NCBI RefSeq assembly: GCF_030815405.1
Contig: NZ_JAUSWX010000001.1
Location: 558,001 to 622,000, forward strand
Direction: 5' to 3'
DNA: 64,000 nucleotides
Origin: Agromyces albus
GTDB taxonomy: Bacteria > Actinomycetota > Actinomycetes > Actinomycetales > Microbacteriaceae
Part shown: positions 33,706 through 41,935 of the stretch, piece after piece
Layout: each line of letters starts with the position of its first letter
How positions within the stretch are numbered: position 1 is the first letter of the stretch
Notes under the pieces: generated by a model
Database searches by the model: none
Seen by the model: only the letters and a program-made list of their open reading frames with translations
Told to the model about the DNA's origin: nothing
Translations under genes and position numbers: made by a program

Positions 33706-34131
33706 GTGGCGGATGAGGGAGATGCGCGAGGCCTGACGATCGCGCAGATGGCGGCGGCGACAGGCGTGTCGGCGCACACGCTTCGCTACTACGAGCGCGC
33801 TGACTTGATCCATCCGGTCGCCCGGAACTCCGGCGGGCAGCGTCGGTATTCGACAGCAGATGTGGAGTGGGTGAAGTTCTTGCTCCGGCTCCGTGAGACC
33901 GGCATGCCGATCGCGCAGATGCGGGAATATGCCCAACTCCGCGCCTTGGGCACGAGCACGACTGCAGCCCGACTCGCGCTCCTTGAGGCGCACCAAGCCG
34001 CGCTGCGCGAACAGATCGCGCAACTGCGTGCTCACGAGAAAGCGCTCGACACCAAGATCGCGACCTATCGCGACGACCTCACCGCGCTGCGCGCGGACGA
34101 ACACAACCAACGAGGAGAAGCCGATGAGTGA
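33706..34131 (+). CDS. MerR-family transcriptional regulator
   Basis: The 141-aa protein has the MerR winged helix-turn-helix (TIAQMAAATGVSAHTLRYYERADLI, QRRYSTADVEWVKFLLRLRETGMPIAQMREY) and a coiled-coil dimerisation helix (LALLEAHQAALREQIAQLRAHEKALDTKIATY). No metal-binding Cys are visible, so the signal is probably organic. It overlaps the next gene by 8 bp and likely activates its own operon at the unusual promoter upstream. Confidence 0.92.
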   Translation: MADEGDARGLTIAQMAAATGVSAHTLRYYERADLIHPVARNSGGQRRYSTADVEWVKFLLRLRETGMPIAQMREYAQLRALGTSTTAARLALLEAHQAALREQIAQLRAHEKALDTKIATYRDDLTALRADEHNQRGEADE

Positions 34132-34528
34132 GACCACCACACGCGAGGAGCGCTACGAGCAGGGGAAGACGGTGCTCGACGCGGTCGACGGCGCGGCGGG
34201 TGCGAACGTCATCGACTCCCTCCAGGACATCGCCCCGGAACTCGGGCATCAGATCGTTGCATGGGGGTTCGGGGAGATCTATTCCAGGCCCGGCCTCGAG
34301 CCTCGCGACCGGCAGCTCGTCACGCTGGGAATGCTGACCGCGCTCGGCGGATGCGAGCCGCAGTTGGACGTCCACATCAACGCCGCGCTCAACGTCGGAC
34401 TGACCCCGCAGCAGATCATCGAGGCGCTCCTGCATTCGGCCGTCTACTGCGGGTTCCCCCGCGCCCTCAACGCGACGTTCACCGCCAAGAAGGTCTTCGC
34501 CGAGCGCGGGCTACTGCCGGTCACCTGA
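34124..34528 (+). CDS. Carboxymuconolactone decarboxylase (CMD/AhpD-like) family protein
   Basis: The 134-aa all-helical protein matches the gamma-carboxymuconolactone decarboxylase family: YSRPGLEPRDRQLVTLGMLTALGGCEPQLDVHINAALNVGLTPQQIIEALLHSAVYCGFPRALNA. It has Cys and His in the conserved region but no AhpD CxxC pair, so peroxidase activity is unlikely. A strong GAGGAG precedes ATG 34124. It forms an operon with MerR; MerR/CMD pairs are common in actinobacteria. Confidence 0.88.
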   Translation: MSETTTREERYEQGKTVLDAVDGAAGANVIDSLQDIAPELGHQIVAWGFGEIYSRPGLEPRDRQLVTLGMLTALGGCEPQLDVHINAALNVGLTPQQIIEALLHSAVYCGFPRALNATFTAKKVFAERGLLPVT

Positions 34529-34596
34529 TCGTGGCAACGGGCCGGAAGACGCCGGACAGGAGGCCACCCAACCGCTTCTCGCGGCATCCGTAGAAC

Positions 34597-34609
34597 TGAG
34601 CTACGCTCA
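34597..34609. promoter_or_regulatory. Dyad upstream of the lipoprotein hydrolase, copy 1
   Basis: TGAGC-TAC-GCTCA, found again at 38428-38440 in the same position before the paralogue. It is either an operator or part of a shared promoter. Confidence 0.5.
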
Positions 34610-34650
34610 CGTCGCAGGGGCAGCGTTTCACTTTGAACGAGGGTGTGGTC

Positions 34651-35505
34651 ATGGCGCGCGACATCCGTACCGGTGTGCAGTATCGTCGACGACTCGCGAT
34701 TCTGGGAGGCATGGTCACTGCAGGGTTCGCCTTGGCCGGATGCGGTGCTGACGCGTCTCGCGCGCCTGAGTCTGCGCCGCCGACGACCTCGGCGCCGAGC
34801 GCAACCGCCCGGGTCGGTGAGGTGGAGTTCGACGGAATGACGGTGGCGTACTCGTGCACCGGTGAGGGCAGTCCGGCCGTCATGCTGGAAGCCGGCTCCG
34901 ACTCACCTGGCAAGCAGGCGTGGCCGGCGGTATTCATCGCACCGATCGCCGAGGTCACGATGGTCTGTACGTACAATCGCCTCGGCACCGGTGGCGGGAG
35001 CAGCGAGCCTCCGGATCGCGGCCGCACCTGGGATGACATTGCGAGCGTGCTCGACGGAGTGCTTGGCGCTCTTGAGCTGGAACCTCCTTACGTGATTGCG
35101 GGTCAGTCGGGCGGTGGCAACGTCGCGATCGCGTACGCGTTTGCGCATCCCGACCGGGTCGCGGCCCTCGTGTCGATCGAGGCCTACCACGACGACCCGG
35201 CGGAAATGGCGGCCTGGCAGGCCGAAGAGGGTTTCACTTGGGAGGACAACCCGGAGCACTTCGACGGCGTGCCGGCTTCGACGCAGCAAGACGCGTACCC
35301 GATGCCCATCGGCGAGTTCCCGGTGCTCATCATCAGCGCCACGCAGGCCGATCCGGGGGGTGTTGAGAATCAGGCCTACTGGCTCGGACTCTCACCAGAC
35401 TCCCGGCAGGTGGTGATCGAGGGTCCGCACGACCTGCACGAAACGGCACCGGAACACGTCGCTACCGAGATCGTGGACCTCCTCGCGGGCCTCGGCGTGG
35501 AGTGA
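34651..35505 (+). CDS. Secreted lipoprotein, alpha/beta hydrolase fold
   Basis: The 284-aa protein has a twin-basic lipoprotein signal (RRRLAILGGM...LAGC, Cys about 31), a Ser/Pro/Thr linker and an alpha/beta hydrolase domain. The nucleophile elbow is GQSGG (Ser), preceded by YNRLGTGGGSS; the likely catalytic His is in EGPHDLHE. ATG 34651 follows GAGGG. It would act on the outer membrane face; the substrate is unknown. A frameshifted second copy lies 3 kb downstream. Confidence 0.87.
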   Translation: MARDIRTGVQYRRRLAILGGMVTAGFALAGCGADASRAPESAPPTTSAPSATARVGEVEFDGMTVAYSCTGEGSPAVMLEAGSDSPGKQAWPAVFIAPIAEVTMVCTYNRLGTGGGSSEPPDRGRTWDDIASVLDGVLGALELEPPYVIAGQSGGGNVAIAYAFAHPDRVAALVSIEAYHDDPAEMAAWQAEEGFTWEDNPEHFDGVPASTQQDAYPMPIGEFPVLIISATQADPGGVENQAYWLGLSPDSRQVVIEGPHDLHETAPEHVATEIVDLLAGLGVE

Positions 35506-35535
35506 CGCGCATCTGCCGGTGGCCGTCCACCTCCA

Positions 35536-36378
35536 TCAGTGCGGCGACCGGAGCTGGTCGCCGGGCCTGAGCGCCGTGTCTGGGGCGCAGCCCAGCTCGC
35601 CGGGTTGCAGCAAAATCTCGGGTATGTACAGCACCTCCACCCCGTCGACGCTGCGCTTCACGAGCAGGCAGTCGTCGGCGTCGCCCATCGCGAATCCGAT
35701 CTCTCCGTCGACGACCGCCGCCTTCGGCTCGAACGCGACCTCGCGCTCGCCGGTCGGCTGCGGCATCCGCTCGGTCACCTCCATGACGATGTCATCAGCA
35801 GATGTCGCGGCGGGCGCGTTCTGCAGCACCTCGACGACGACCGCCTCGGTGCCCTCTGGCACGACGTGGATCGCCCGCGTGTCGACGGGCGGTGCAATCG
35901 GATGCGCGTCGGCAGGACACTCGATGTCACGCGCGACCGCAGCGTCATCGCTCCAGTCGCCGGGCTCGGTCGCGACGCCCCAGAAGTCGAACTCCGACTC
36001 GAAGCAGGCCGTGTAGGGCTCGCCTTCGCCGTACTGCGGGAGGAGCTGCACGGTGGCCAGGAACCGCAACGCCCCGAACGGTTCGCCGTGCACGGCGCCC
36101 GGATACGCCTCGTAGCCGATGAGCTGCACGTTCGACCCCTCGATGTCGGCATCGGCCCAGCGCGCGTAGTCGTCGATCGTGTCGGTTCCCCCGCGATGCA
36201 GATCGCGCGCGAGGTCGGCCACCGCCGTGCGGGCTGCCGCGTGTGACCTGGCGTCCTCGGGCGAGAGGCCCACGCCGGCACACCCGGCGAGTGCGGCGGC
36301 GACGACAAGGGCGGTCGCCGCGGCAACGACGCGAACTGTGCAGACGAGTCGTCCGCCTGATGTGGTGGGGCGCATCAT
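35536..36378 (-). CDS. Lipoprotein of unknown function
   Basis: The 280-aa product has a lipoprotein signal (hydrophobic core, lipobox LAGC, Cys about 33). The mature part has no domain I recognise; it contains a possible disulphide-rich acidic region (FESEFDFWGV, DIECPADAHP, DADDCLLV, GELGCAPD). It is divergent from fosX with an 86-bp gap. Start is ATG 36378 or the next codon. Confidence 0.7.
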   Translation of the reverse strand: MMRPTTSGGRLVCTVRVVAAATALVVAAALAGCAGVGLSPEDARSHAAARTAVADLARDLHRGGTDTIDDYARWADADIEGSNVQLIGYEAYPGAVHGEPFGALRFLATVQLLPQYGEGEPYTACFESEFDFWGVATEPGDWSDDAAVARDIECPADAHPIAPPVDTRAIHVVPEGTEAVVVEVLQNAPAATSADDIVMEVTERMPQPTGEREVAFEPKAAVVDGEIGFAMGDADDCLLVKRSVDGVEVLYIPEILLQPGELGCAPDTALRPGDQLRSPH

Positions 36379-36464
36379 CCGAGCATGGATGACCGCACGC
36401 AGCTGAGCAAGACGCCGGCATCCGAGTCTGAATCGTTCGTCTCGCCGTCGGTAACGTGATCGGC

Positions 36465-36908
36465 ATGAGCAGTACAGGCCTCAGCCACGTCACCTTCATC
36501 GTGAGTGACCTCGATCGCATGGAGCAGCTGCTCACCGCCGTGCTCGGCGCCGTTCGGGTCTACGACAGCGGCAGCGAGACCTTCTCGCTCTCGAGAGAGC
36601 GCTTCTTCCTCATCGGCGAGGGCGACGCCGCGACCTGGGTAGCCATCATGGAGGGCGACGCGGCGCTGCCGCGCACCTACAATCACGTTGCGTTCCAGGT
36701 GTTGCGCGAAGACCTGCCGGCACTGCGCGAGACGGTCGCCGGACTCGGTCTCGACATCCGGCCACCCCGTTCTCGCGTCGACGGCGAGGGCGACTCCATG
36801 TACTTCTATGACCACGACGGCCACCTGTTCGAGTTGCACGCCGGCTTCCTGCGCGAACGTCTCACGGTGTACTCGGCGATTGCTCCGGGCGGCGACGCCC
36901 AGGCCTGA
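36465..36908 (+). CDS. fosX: FosX-type fosfomycin hydrolase (VOC superfamily)
   Basis: The 147-aa protein closely follows Listeria/Mesorhizobium FosX along its length: LSHVTFIVSDL, SGSETFSLSRERFFLI, IMEGDAALPRTYNHVAFQV, GEGDSMYFYDHDGHLFELHAG. Metal ligands His8, His74 and Glu123 are present, and Glu45 aligns with the general base that lets FosX add water to the fosfomycin epoxide; FosA/FosB lack it. ATG 36465 is preferred over GTG 36456. Intrinsic fosfomycin resistance is a reasonable inference, not proven by sequence. Confidence 0.9.
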   Translation: MSSTGLSHVTFIVSDLDRMEQLLTAVLGAVRVYDSGSETFSLSRERFFLIGEGDAATWVAIMEGDAALPRTYNHVAFQVLREDLPALRETVAGLGLDIRPPRSRVDGEGDSMYFYDHDGHLFELHAGFLRERLTVYSAIAPGGDAQA

Positions 36909-36920
36909 GTCAAGGTCACC

Positions 36921-37574
36921 TCACGGCCGCCGGCGCGCGAGGAGGGTCGCGTCCTCCACCTCGACCGTCGTCCCGTCGCGGACCACCGTTCGAGGCCGCT
37001 CCTCGACTACGAGCGCCTCGAAGTCGGCAGGCAGAGCCGGCAGCAGCTCCTGGGCGAGAAACATCGCGTTGCGATGGCTCGCTGTCAGGTGCGTGAACAC
37101 TCCCGACGGCGCATGCCCGACCACCAGGAGGTGCCCGCCGGGCGCGACGGCCTCCGATAGCCGGCGGGTCACCTCGACCATTCCGCCGTCGGGCGGATGC
37201 AGGAAGTGCGTCGTGACGAGATCGAACGATCGTCCGTCGGCAGCGAACGTGCGCGCGTCGACCTGCCACCAGTCGATGCGATCGGCGACCCCGACCTCGT
37301 CGGCGTGCTGAGCCGCGCGGGCGAGACCGTTGGCCGAGAAGTCGGCGCCGGTCACTCGCCATCCCCGCTGGGCCAGCCAGATCACGTCGCCGCCCTCACC
37401 GCAGCCGACGTCGAGCGCCGTGCCCGGGGTCAGCGCCGATGCCTCGGCGAGGAGCTGCGGATTCCTATTTCCGCTCCACACCTTCTGCTCGCCCGAGTAC
37501 CGCTCCTCCCAGCTCGGCGGCTCGAACATCTCTGCCGCTTCAGCCTCGGTGGGCTCGTGTTCGTGTCGACTCAT
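36921..37574 (-). CDS. SAM-dependent methyltransferase (class I)
   Basis: The 217-aa enzyme has motif I LDVGCGEGGD, an acidic residue at the end of strand 2 (VTGADFSANGLARA), and FDLVTTHFLHPP as motif III/IV. This resembles thiopurine S-methyltransferase/tellurite-resistance-like (TehB) methyltransferases, with an N-terminal WEERYSGEQKVWSGNRNPQL motif common in that group. ATG 37574 follows AAGGAAG; the frame upstream is promoter sequence. Substrate unknown. Confidence 0.87.
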   Translation of the reverse strand: MSRHEHEPTEAEAAEMFEPPSWEERYSGEQKVWSGNRNPQLLAEASALTPGTALDVGCGEGGDVIWLAQRGWRVTGADFSANGLARAAQHADEVGVADRIDWWQVDARTFAADGRSFDLVTTHFLHPPDGGMVEVTRRLSEAVAPGGHLLVVGHAPSGVFTHLTASHRNAMFLAQELLPALPADFEALVVEERPRTVVRDGTTVEVEDATLLARRRP

Positions 37575-37696
37575 GAGAGGGCTTCCTTTCGCTGTTCCAG
37601 AGCGTACGGACCCGATCCACGGATGGCGCATCCGCTTGCCGTTTCGGCAATTCGGCGCGTGAAAGTGCGACGAAGTGCTCCGATCTTCGGAATGGG

Positions 37697-37713
37697 ATAT
37701 ACGCGCGGTATAT
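37697..37713. promoter_or_regulatory. VapBC operator/promoter
   Basis: The inverted repeat ATATAC-GCGCG-GTATAT overlaps the -10-like TATACT (37711-37716), 20 bp before vapB. VapB-type antitoxins autoregulate at such sites. Confidence 0.7.
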
Positions 37714-37735
37714 ACTGACGTGTGGAGGGTCCGAC

Positions 37736-37966
37736 ATGGTTCGCACGACGGTGTTTCGGAGTAACCGCACTCAGGCAGTGCGCCTGCCGAAAGATGTCGC
37801 ACTGCCCGATGACGTGAGCGCGGTCGACATCACTGCGGTCGGCAACGCGCGGGTGATCACGCCGGCCGGTGGCGCGGTCGACTACTGGTTCGAGCACGGC
37901 ACCACCGTCAGCGTCGACTTCTTCGCCGAGCGCGAGCAGCCGTCGCAGGAGCGTCCCGAGCTGTGA
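37736..37966 (+). CDS. vapB: VapB antitoxin (AbrB/SpoVT fold)
   Basis: The 76-aa protein has the AbrB-like VapB motif (TTVFRSNRTQAVRLPKDVALP) and a C-terminal toxin-binding tail ending in FFAEREQPSQERPEL. Its stop overlaps the vapC start (GTGA). Confidence 0.92.
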   Translation: MVRTTVFRSNRTQAVRLPKDVALPDDVSAVDITAVGNARVITPAGGAVDYWFEHGTTVSVDFFAEREQPSQERPEL

Positions 37967-38379
37967 CGGCGCGATTCCTGCTCGACACGAACATCCTCAT
38001 CTTCGCGCTCCGCGAGCGCACGCCGACGCTTCGTGAACGACTGACCGAGCACTTCGGTCGCATGGCGGTCTCTGTCATCACCGTCGCCGAACTGCAGTAC
38101 GGCATCGAGCGGTCGAGCGACCCGGCACGCAATCGCCGTGCGACCGACGAGTTCTTGTCGCTCGTCGAGGTGCAGCCGCTCTCGGCCCCCGCGGCGGAGC
38201 ATGCGGGTGAGATCAGGGCCGCCCTTGCAGCGGTGGGCCGCCCCATCGGCGCCTATGACGTGCTGATCGCCGGACACGCGCGCGCCGCAGGTCTCACGGT
38301 CGTCACCAACAACGTGCGTGAGTTCGACCGCGTTCCCGGCCTCCTCGTCGAGGACTGGAGCGAACCGGTCAACGGCTGA
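37963..38379 (+). CDS. vapC: VapC toxin (PIN-domain RNase)
   Basis: The 138-aa PIN ribonuclease has the four acidic metal ligands in context: LLDTNILIF (Asp), ITVAELQYGI (Glu), IGAYDVLIAGHA (Asp) and VTNNVREFDRV (Asp). VapC toxins cut tRNAs or rRNA and arrest translation. The GTG start overlaps vapB. Confidence 0.93.
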   Translation: MTARFLLDTNILIFALRERTPTLRERLTEHFGRMAVSVITVAELQYGIERSSDPARNRRATDEFLSLVEVQPLSAPAAEHAGEIRAALAAVGRPIGAYDVLIAGHARAAGLTVVTNNVREFDRVPGLLVEDWSEPVNG

Positions 38380-38427
38380 CCCATCTGTGTCTGCATCCCG
38401 AAGAGGGACTGCGGGTGCCGGTCGAAG

Positions 38428-38440
38428 TGAGCTACGCTCA
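38428..38440. promoter_or_regulatory. Dyad upstream of the lipoprotein hydrolase, copy 2
   Basis: TGAGCTACGCTCA repeats the site at 34597 and shows that the duplication included the promoter region. Confidence 0.5.
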
Positions 38441-38479
38441 GGTCTCAGGGGCAGCGTTCTCTCGAACGAGGGTGTGGTC

Positions 38480-39335
38480 ATGAGGCGCGACATCCGTATC
38501 AATGTGCAGCATCGTCGACGACTCGCGATTCTGGGAGGCATCGTTGCTGCAGGGCTCATCCTGACCGGATGCGGCGCCGACGCGTCTCGCCCGCCTGAGG
38601 CCCAGCGGTCGCCGACAGCGGCGCCGAGCGCAACCGCCCGGATCGGTGAGGTGGAGTCCGACGGAATTACGGTGGCGTACTCGTGCGTCGGCGACGGCAG
38701 CCCAGCTGTCATCCTCGAAGCGGGCAGTGACTCACCCGGCACGCAGGAGTGGCCGCCGGCCTTCGTCGGGCAGATCGCTGAGGTCACCACGGTCTGTACG
38801 TACAATCGGCTCGGCACCGGCGGTGGGAGCAGCGAGCCTCCTGATCACCCCCGCACCTTCGACGACCTCATCAGCGTGCTCGACGGAGTGCTCGGCGCCC
38901 TCGAGCTCGAACCTCCCTATGTGATCGCGGGCCAGTCGTTCGGGGGCAACATCGCGATCGCGTACGCCGCCGCGCATCCGGATCGGGTCGCGGCTCTCGT
39001 GGACCATCGAGGCCTATCGCGACGATCCGGCAGAGATGGCGGCCATGCAAGCCGACGAGGGATTCACCTGGGAGGACAGCCCGGAACACGTGGACCTGGT
39101 ACCGACTTCCGTTCAGGGGTATTCCTACGCGATGCCGATCGGCGAGTTCCCGGTGCTCATCATCACGGCGACAGAGGACGGTGAGCGGGGCGCGCAGAAC
39201 CAGGCGCAGTGGCTTGGACTCTCTCCCGACTCCCGGCAGGTCGTGATCGAGGGTCCGCACGACCTGCAGTTCGCAGCACCTGAAGAAGTCGCTGGCGAGA
39301 TCGTGGACCTGCTCAACAGCCTCGGCGCGAGCTGA
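38480..39335 (+). pseudogene. Frameshifted paralogue of the lipoprotein alpha/beta hydrolase
   Basis: The gene is a close copy of 34651-35505: same signal (RRRLAILGGI...LTGC), same GQSFGGN nucleophile elbow and same C-terminal EGPHDLQ. One extra G at about 39001-39002 (GTGGACC where the sister gene reads GTGTCG) moves the reading frame, so the first frame runs into noncoding residues after HPDRVAALV and stops at 39182-39184. The correct C-terminal part continues in another frame (39036-39335). It is either a real recent pseudogene or a sequencing error. Confidence 0.85.
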
Positions 39336-39390
39336 TTCGTCAGAGCCCGGCCCTCTTCCCGCCGACCGAACGTTCTGCGAAGCTGGGCAG

Positions 39391-40269
39391 ATGCCGGAGT
39401 CGCCCGAGGTCGATGCACTCGTCGACGAGCTCGGTGCGCAACTCGCGGGCCGTGCGATCACCGATGTCGACGTCCTCGAGTTCCGCGTCGCGAAGACGCG
39501 CGCCCGGCCGCCATCATCGCTCGTCGGCGAACGCGTGACCGGAGCGCTGCGGCACGGCAAGCTCGTCGACATTGTCTTCGGAGAGACCCACCTCGTGGTG
39601 TCGCTCGGCCGTCACGGCTGGGCGCGTTGGCGCGATGGCGATAGCGACGATGCGGCCGCCTACGACGCGCCCGTGACCGGAGCCGCCGACGCCGACGCCG
39701 GTCCCGCTCCTGCGCTCGTCACCCTCGAGTTCGACAACGGACGCGCGCTGGAGTTCACGGATGCCGGGGGCTGGGTGTCGCTCGGCTTGTCGGTGGTCGA
39801 CGATCCGGCCGAGGTGGCGGCCGTCGCCAAGCTCGGGCCAGACCCCGCCGACCCTGAGTTCTTGCGTGCTGACTTCGACCAAGCCGTCGTCGGCCGGCGA
39901 AAGCAGATCAAGGCCGTGCTGCAGGAGCAGGAGTCGCTCGCCGGCATCGGCAACGCGTACTCCGACGAGATCCTGCATACCGCGAAGATCTCGCCCATCG
40001 CGCACGCCGCAGCCCTCACCGAGGCCGAGCTGGATCGCCTCTTCGACACGATGGTCGGCACCATCACGACGGCGATCGCAGCCCGCCGAGGCATCCCGAT
40101 CGATGAGCTCAAGGCGACGAAGGTCGCGGCCATGCGCGTGCACGGCAGGGCGGGGGAGACCTGCCCGGTCTGCGGCGACACGATCCGTGACTTCTCGTTC
40201 GCGAGCACGACCGCCCAGTACTGCCCGACGTGCCAGACGAACGGTGAGCAGCTTCCGTTCCGGGGGTGA
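39391..40269 (+). CDS. Fpg/Nei-family DNA glycosylase
   Basis: The 292-aa base-excision enzyme begins MPESPEV, providing the catalytic N-terminal Pro and Glu of the family. It has the helix-two-turn-helix region (QEQESLAGIGNAYSDEIL) and a C-terminal zinc finger CPVCGD...CPTC. It excises oxidised bases and cuts the AP site. The MPESPEV variant (instead of MPELPE) and the overall length suggest an Nei-like actinobacterial paralogue, not the housekeeping MutM. It is followed 32 bp later by a VOC gene. Confidence 0.9.
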   Translation: MPESPEVDALVDELGAQLAGRAITDVDVLEFRVAKTRARPPSSLVGERVTGALRHGKLVDIVFGETHLVVSLGRHGWARWRDGDSDDAAAYDAPVTGAADADAGPAPALVTLEFDNGRALEFTDAGGWVSLGLSVVDDPAEVAAVAKLGPDPADPEFLRADFDQAVVGRRKQIKAVLQEQESLAGIGNAYSDEILHTAKISPIAHAAALTEAELDRLFDTMVGTITTAIAARRGIPIDELKATKVAAMRVHGRAGETCPVCGDTIRDFSFASTTAQYCPTCQTNGEQLPFRG

Positions 40270-40301
40270 CGAGAGCGAGCAGCCCGGTTAACGTGACCGG
40301 T

Positions 40302-40904
40302 ATGAACGCAATCGACTCCATCACGCTCGAGGTGGCCGACACTGCGGCCGCCGAACGCTTCTACGACGCTGCCTTCGGGCTCGGCGATCTCCTCCGTCTG
40401 CGAGCCACGGATGCCCCGACCACGGGCTTCCGCGGCTTCACCCTGGCGCTCATCACGGCGCAGCCTTCGAACGTCAACGGTCTGATCGACGCGGCCGTCG
40501 ACGCCGGTGCCGAGACGCTGAAGCCGGCCGAGAAGTCGTTGTGGGGCTACGGCGGCGTTGTACAGTCCCCCGACGGCACGGTCTGGCAGGTCGCGTCGTC
40601 GTCGAAGAAGGACACCGGCCCGGCCACCCGGCAGATCGACGAGATCGTGCTCCTGCTCGGCGCCGAGGATGTGGGCGCGAGCAAGCGGTTCTACGTCGAC
40701 CGCGGCTTCACCGTCGGGAAGAGCATCGGCGGCTATGTCGACTTCGCCATGTCGAGCTCGATCGGCCTGAACCTCTACAAGCGGCGCGCGCTGGCCAAGG
40801 TCGCCGGCGTCGCTCCCGAGGGCGACGGCTCGCACCGACTGGTCATCAACAGCGGCACCGAGTCGTTCACCGACCCCGAGGGCTTCGTGTGGGCGCCCGC
40901 GTGA
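40302..40904 (+). CDS. VOC/glyoxalase-fold protein, copy A
   Basis: The 200-aa protein has two VOC modules, NAIDSITLEVADTAAAERFYDAAFGL and IDEIVLLLGAEDVGASKRFYVDRGF. The His/Glu metal ligands of true glyoxalases are missing from the usual positions, so a binding or resistance role is as likely as catalysis. It is a tandem paralogue of 41235-41861. Confidence 0.85.
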   Translation: MNAIDSITLEVADTAAAERFYDAAFGLGDLLRLRATDAPTTGFRGFTLALITAQPSNVNGLIDAAVDAGAETLKPAEKSLWGYGGVVQSPDGTVWQVASSSKKDTGPATRQIDEIVLLLGAEDVGASKRFYVDRGFTVGKSIGGYVDFAMSSSIGLNLYKRRALAKVAGVAPEGDGSHRLVINSGTESFTDPEGFVWAPA

Positions 40905-40913
40905 GGTGAAGCC

Positions 40914-41129
40914 TCAAGCCACCTGAGACATCGAGTCGACGCGCACGCGGCTGACCGCCTCGGGCGCCGCAGTGAAGCGGCCCATCACCCCGTCGGCGGT
41001 GACGTACTGCACACGGATGCCTCGGCCGACGGGCGAGACCTTCGTGACCTCGAACGCGTGGCCGAACGCGTTCACGAGCGTGTCGCCGACCGCCAGCTGA
41101 CGGGTCTGCCGCAATTCGATGACCTCCAT
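40914..41129 (-). CDS. Small protein of unknown function
   Basis: A 71-aa protein with a beta-rich pattern (LAVGDTLVNAFGHAFEVTKVSPVGRGIRVQY), suggestive of a small SH3-like or KOW-like barrel. It lies antisense between the two VOC paralogues. No family is recognised. Confidence 0.6.
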   Translation of the reverse strand: MEVIELRQTRQLAVGDTLVNAFGHAFEVTKVSPVGRGIRVQYVTADGVMGRFTAAPEAVSRVRVDSMSQVA

Positions 41130-41234
41130 ACTGAGAGTCTCTCAACAGCCACCGACATCGATCCGGCCGTCGGGCGACGCAATCGATCAGTATCTGAGAA
41201 GCGCCGCCGAGAGCGCCCGAATAGCGTCGTCGGT

Positions 41235-41861
41235 ATGAACAACATCGACTCCATCACCCTCGAGGTGGCCGACACGACGGCCGCCGAACGCTTCTACAAC
41301 GCCGCCTTCGGGTTGGGCGATCTGCTGCGCATGCGTGCCTCGGATGCCCCGACCACGGGCTTCCGCGGATACACCCTGTCGCTCATCGTGGCGCAGCCCT
41401 CCACGGTCAGCACCCTGATCGACTCGGCCGTCGCCGCCGGTGCCACGACGCTCAAGCCGGTCGAGAAGTCCATGTGGGGCTACGGCGGCGTCGTGCAGGG
41501 CCCCGACGGCGCGATCTGGAAGGTCGCGACGTCGGCGAAGAAGGACACTGGTCCCGTCACCCGGCAGGTCGACCAGGTCGTGCTCCTGCTGGGCGCAGAG
41601 GACGTCGGCGCGAGCAAGCGGTTCTACGTCGAACGCGGCCTCACCGTCGGGAAGAGCTTCGGCAGCTACGTCGACTTCGCCATGTCGTCGAGCCCGGTCA
41701 GCCTGGGGCTCTACAAGCGCCGCGCGCTCGCCAAGGACGCCGGCGTCCCTCCCGAGGGCAGTGGGTCGCGCCGACTGCTCATCAACAGCAGCCGCGAGTC
41801 GTTCACCGACCCCGACGGCTTCGTGTGGGCGCCCGCCTCGGTGAGCTCGGTGGTCGAGTAG
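41235..41861 (+). CDS. VOC/glyoxalase-fold protein, copy B
   Basis: The 208-aa protein is about 80% identical by eye to copy A across both VOC modules (NNIDSITLEVADTTAAERFYNAAF, VDQVVLLLGAEDVGASKRFYVERGL), with an added short C-terminal tail. It also lacks standard metal ligands. The pair arose by tandem duplication around the 71-aa gene. Confidence 0.86.
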   Translation: MNNIDSITLEVADTTAAERFYNAAFGLGDLLRMRASDAPTTGFRGYTLSLIVAQPSTVSTLIDSAVAAGATTLKPVEKSMWGYGGVVQGPDGAIWKVATSAKKDTGPVTRQVDQVVLLLGAEDVGASKRFYVERGLTVGKSFGSYVDFAMSSSPVSLGLYKRRALAKDAGVPPEGSGSRRLLINSSRESFTDPDGFVWAPASVSSVVE

Positions 41862-41935
41862 CGCCTCCGTATCGAGACCACCACTGACTGAACACCCGAG
41901 TTGGGTGCGTCAGAGAAGGCGGTGAGAATAGTCGG

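Noticed and set aside
40302..41861. VOC pair considered as an assembly duplication
   Set aside because: The copies differ at many positions and in their C-terminal tails, and a separate gene lies between them.
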